DNA from: Caldisericota bacterium
Lineage (GTDB): Bacteria > Caldisericota > Caldisericia > B22-G15
Direction of reading: 5' to 3'
Assembly (NCBI GenBank): GCA_003648245.1
Contig: QMOO01000049.1
Span: 1 to 8,139 of the forward strand
DNA: 8,139 nucleotides
Shown here: one piece after another, positions 5,608 to 8,139 of the stretch
Layout of the letters: the number at the start of each line of letters is the position of its first letter
Position numbering within the stretch: the first letter of the stretch is position 1
Made by a program: the position numbers and the translations under genes
Notes under the pieces: generated by a model
Databases searched by the model: none
Seen by the model: only the letters and a program-made list of their open reading frames with translations
Told to the model about the DNA's origin: nothing

Positions 5608-7375
5608 AGTGACTTGATAATTTTTCTTCCATAAGTTCACCTGTAAACCTATCTCTTACAACATAGTGGGTGTGGAGAAGTTTATGGGCAAGATGGGAAC
5701 CAGGTTCACCAAGGAATTTCTTATAAACCATCTTTATGGCAGGATTTTCATGGGAAAATCTAACAGGGAGGTTCTTATCCTCTTTATATAACCCTTCTCC
5801 TCTTCTCGCCCTTCTTGCAAATGTTGATCCATAAGGTTGTCCTCCGCCACCAACACATCCTCCTGGACATGCCATTATCTCTATAAATGTGTATTCACTC
5901 TTTCCAAATGTTTCTATCTGTTTTCTGACTTTTTCGAGTAACCTTCTTGCGTTTTCCAGACCGTGAGCAACAGCAACCTTCACTTTGTTACCATTGATGT
6001 CAACTTCTGCTTCCTTTATGCCATCCATGCCTCTAACTGCCTTTATATCAGGATTTTCCATGTTTTTTCCTGTTATCAAATAGTATGCAGTTCTTAAGGC
6101 AGCTTCCATAACTCCACCAGTTGCACCAAATATGGTACCTGCACCAGAATACATACCAAGTTCTCCGCTTGGTTCTTCCTCTGGAATAGTTTTCAAATCT
6201 ATACCTTTTGATTTAAGCATCTTTGCAAGTTCTCTTGTGGTTAAAACATAATCAACATCTTGATAACCAGAGGATCTCATCTCAGGTCTCCTTGCCTCGA
6301 ACTTCTTTGCAGTACATGGCATAATGGATACAGATACAATTTTTGCTGGATCTATACCCTTTTCTTTTGCATAGTAAGTCTTAACCAATGCGCCAAACAT
6401 CTGCTGTGGTGACTTACATGTGGATACATGTTCGCTTATGTCCGGGAAGAATGTCTCCATAAATTTTATCCATCCTGGAGAACAGGAAGTTATAAGTGGA
6501 AGTTTTCCTCCATTGTTAATTCTATCAATAAATTCGTGAGCTTCCTCTATTATTGTAAGGTCTGCACCAAAGTTTGTATCAAAAACAGCATCAAAACCAA
6601 GTTTTTTTAATGCTGCGTACATCTTTTTTGTTGTAACTGTTCCTGGTTCCATCCCAAACTCTTCTCCCAGCGATACTCTTATTGATGGTGCTTCCTGTAC
6701 TACTACATGTTTATCTGGGTCAAGAATTGCATTCCAGACCTCGTTTATTTCGGATCTTTCACTTAATGCTCCTGTAGGGCAGAAGGCAACACACTGACCA
6801 CAGTATACACAGACAGAATTTCCAAGCCCCATGTCAAGAAATGTTCCTACATAGGAGTCTATTCCTCTGTTTATCATACTTATTGCTGATACAGACTGTA
6901 TCTCCTTACAGACAGTTACACATCTCTGACAGAGAATACACTTATTTATATCTCTTACTATTGAAGGGGATGTGGTATCCTTTTCCTTTGGTATTAAAAT
7001 ACTCGGAAACTTTCTTGTGTCTACACCAAGAAAATTTGCAATTGTTTCTAATTCACACTTACCTTGTTGTGGGCAAGATGGACACTCAACATTATGGTTT
7101 GAAAGCAGAAGTTCAACAATTGTCCTCCTGATTGCCCTTAACTTCGTTGAGTCAGTTTTCACAACCATACCTTCTGATACAGGAGTAGAACATGCTCTTC
7201 TTGGAACTTTCATACCCTCTATTTCCACAACACACACACCACATGAGCCGCTCGGTTTTAAATCTGGATGATAGCAGAGATGAGGGATACCTATACCTGC
7301 CTTTTCTGCTGCCTGAAGAATAGTGGTTCCTTCAGGAACCTCAACGGGAATTCCATCTATAGTTAATTTAACCAT
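5606..7375 (-). CDS. hydA: [FeFe] hydrogenase catalytic subunit, multidomain, NAD(P)-linked type
   Basis: A 589-residue group A [FeFe] hydrogenase that interconverts H2 with protons and electrons in the cytoplasm. In order: an N-terminal [2Fe-2S] domain (C34, C45, C48, C62); a His-Cys [4Fe-4S] site (H94, C98, C101, C107); two ferredoxin-type [4Fe-4S] sites (C146/149/152 with C199, and C189/192/195 with C156); then the H-cluster domain with L1 TSCSPGW (296-302), L2 MPCTAKKFE (352-360) and L3 MACPGGCVGGGGQP (501-514). The length and layout match NADP-reducing HndD and bifurcating HydA subunits. L1 has Ser where many enzymes have a second Cys. No HydB/HydC-like (NuoF/NuoE) gene is visible; a GltD-like gene is directly upstream instead, resembling the glutamate-synthase-linked group A hydrogenases (HydDB A2, recalled, not searched). 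A GGAGGTG ribosome site five bases before the ATG supports the start. The maturases HydE/F/G are not in the window. Confidence 0.96.
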   Translation of the reverse strand: MVKLTIDGIPVEVPEGTTILQAAEKAGIGIPHLCYHPDLKPSGSCGVCVVEIEGMKVPRRACSTPVSEGMVVKTDSTKLRAIRRTIVELLLSNHNVECPSCPQQGKCELETIANFLGVDTRKFPSILIPKEKDTTSPSIVRDINKCILCQRCVTVCKEIQSVSAISMINRGIDSYVGTFLDMGLGNSVCVYCGQCVAFCPTGALSERSEINEVWNAILDPDKHVVVQEAPSIRVSLGEEFGMEPGTVTTKKMYAALKKLGFDAVFDTNFGADLTIIEEAHEFIDRINNGGKLPLITSCSPGWIKFMETFFPDISEHVSTCKSPQQMFGALVKTYYAKEKGIDPAKIVSVSIMPCTAKKFEARRPEMRSSGYQDVDYVLTTRELAKMLKSKGIDLKTIPEEEPSGELGMYSGAGTIFGATGGVMEAALRTAYYLITGKNMENPDIKAVRGMDGIKEAEVDINGNKVKVAVAHGLENARRLLEKVRKQIETFGKSEYTFIEIMACPGGCVGGGGQPYGSTFARRARRGEGLYKEDKNLPVRFSHENPAIKMVYKKFLGEPGSHLAHKLLHTHYVVRDRFTGELMEEKLSSH

Positions 7376-8139
7376 TATTTCACCTCCGTCAGATAGATTT
7401 CTTTTTTAACTACCTTTTTACCCCTATCACAGTGCAAACATCTCTTTGCCTCTTCAATAGCTTCTTCTTTGAAAAGACCCTTATTTACCTCTAAGGATAA
7501 AAGTTTTATTCTCTTTTCAATATTTTCAAGTTCTGGTTTCTTTCTCGGGATTTCTTTTAGATAATCTTCTTCATTATAATGTGTTTCAACTTCAACTCTT
7601 TCTGGGAATGGAAGAATTCCATCATATCCAAAATATCTATCAATGGAGATTGCAGCAATTCGTCCGTCTCTTACTGCCTCAACAACTGTGGATGGATTAT
7701 TTACATCACCACCTGCGAAGACTCCAGGCATACTCGTTTCAAGGGTTCGTGGATTAACTTTGATTTGACCCCTTTCTGTAATTTCCAGTTCGTCTGCAAA
7801 GGGAGAAACTTTTGCTTTCTGTCCTATACATACTATGGCTAAATCTACATCCATCTCAAATTCTGATTCTTTAACGGGTACAGGCTTTCTTCTTCCGCTT
7901 TTATCGAAACCCTTAAATTCCATTTTTATCAACTTTACCTTCTCGAGTTTTTCTTTTCCACAAAATTCCACAGGATTTGTTAAGAACATGAATTTAATTC
8001 CTTCCTCCATAGCTTCCTCAACTTCCTCAGTTTGTGCAGGCATTTCGTTTCTCGATCTTCTATAAGATACGATAACCTCTTTTGCATTAAGCCTCAAAGC
8101 TGTTCTTGCTGCATCCATTGCAGTTGAACCACCGCCAAA
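7375..8139 (-). CDS. GltD/NfnB-like FAD/NAD(P)H oxidoreductase, C-terminal part (5' end outside window)
   Basis: This is the C-terminal part (254 residues in the window) of a flavoprotein of the glutamate-synthase small-subunit superfamily (GltD, NfnB/NfnL, SudA-like). The frame is open to the right edge; the first residues read FGGGSTAMDAA, the glycine-rich NAD(P)H-binding loop. Later come the domain-closing GVFAGGDVNNPSTVVEAV motif, in which Gly-Asp contacts FAD in this family, and a C-terminal CLHCD motif (Cys-X2-Cys) that may bind iron or a cluster. The family moves electrons between NAD(P)H and an iron-sulfur partner via FAD. Its TAA overlaps the hydrogenase ATG by one base (TAATG), so translation is coupled and a physical complex is likely. 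True glutamate synthase is less likely given the hydrogenase neighbour, but the missing N-terminus (possible ferredoxin or NuoF-like fusion) prevents a firm call. Family assignment is confident; the exact partner is inference. Confidence 0.85.
   Translation of the reverse strand, partial: FGGGSTAMDAARTALRLNAKEVIVSYRRSRNEMPAQTEEVEEAMEEGIKFMFLTNPVEFCGKEKLEKVKLIKMEFKGFDKSGRRKPVPVKESEFEMDVDLAIVCIGQKAKVSPFADELEITERGQIKVNPRTLETSMPGVFAGGDVNNPSTVVEAVRDGRIAAISIDRYFGYDGILPFPERVEVETHYNEEDYLKEIPRKKPELENIEKRIKLLSLEVNKGLFKEEAIEEAKRCLHCDRGKKVVKKEIYLTEVK
7381..7387 (-). promoter_or_regulatory. Ribosome binding site of hydA
   Basis: GGAGGTG lies five bases before the hydA ATG and inside the last codons of the upstream flavoprotein gene. 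It fixes the start of hydA at 7375 and shows that hydA is translated from the same message as the gene before it. Confidence 0.8.

Noticed and set aside
6841..7271. Plus-strand frames opposite the N-terminal half of hydA
   Set aside because: They are complementary to conserved iron-sulfur domains of the hydrogenase and show no protein-like motifs of their own.
1..8139. CRISPR array, transposon, tRNA or rRNA
   Set aside because: The window is almost entirely protein-coding on one strand. No spaced repeats, terminal inverted repeats, transposase motifs or tRNA-like cloverleaf segments were seen by eye.

Overview
The window looks like an AT-rich (about one-third G+C by eye), gene-dense stretch of an anaerobic bacterium. 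The evidence is a multidomain [FeFe] hydrogenase, an ECF-type sigma factor with its membrane anti-sigma factor, strong AGGAGG-type ribosome binding sites and a classic rho-independent terminator. Proteins are rich in Lys, Glu and Ile, which would fit a thermophile or a low-GC anaerobic lineage. The phylum cannot be named from this sequence alone. Every supported gene lies on the minus strand, so the window reads from right to left, and there is almost no non-coding DNA.

Right part (8139 to about 5034): a hydrogen-metabolism operon. It begins with the C-terminal part of a GltD/NfnB-like flavoprotein that runs off the right edge. Its stop overlaps the start of a 589-residue NAD(P)H/ferredoxin-type [FeFe] hydrogenase. 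Eleven bases later comes a small, very hydrophobic protein resembling the substrate-binding (S) component of an ECF vitamin/cofactor transporter. A strong hairpin plus T-tract terminator closes the unit. The first two products plausibly form an electron-transfer complex between pyridine nucleotide and protons. The job of the membrane protein is open.

Left part (about 5030 to 1): a second operon of seven genes, the last cut by the window edge. A sigma-A-like promoter next to an exact 11-bp tandem repeat drives a stand-alone B12-binding subunit of an acyl-CoA mutase (methylmalonyl-CoA mutase type), its MeaB-family GTPase chaperone, and an SPL-family radical SAM protein. The transcript seems to continue into four further genes: a membrane-anchored propeller-like protein, an ECF sigma factor, a zinc-less anti-sigma factor with two membrane segments, and a secreted or membrane protein that is open to the left edge. 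The last four are tightly packed, with two ATGA stop/start overlaps and one longer overlap, so they probably act as one envelope-signalling module.

The most interesting points are: an apparent duplication of the extracytoplasmic domain between the anti-sigma factor and the next gene; the four-gene signalling module placed behind a B12-mutase/MeaB set; the ECF S-component-like gene inside a hydrogenase operon; and the mutase B12 subunit without its large catalytic subunit in the window.
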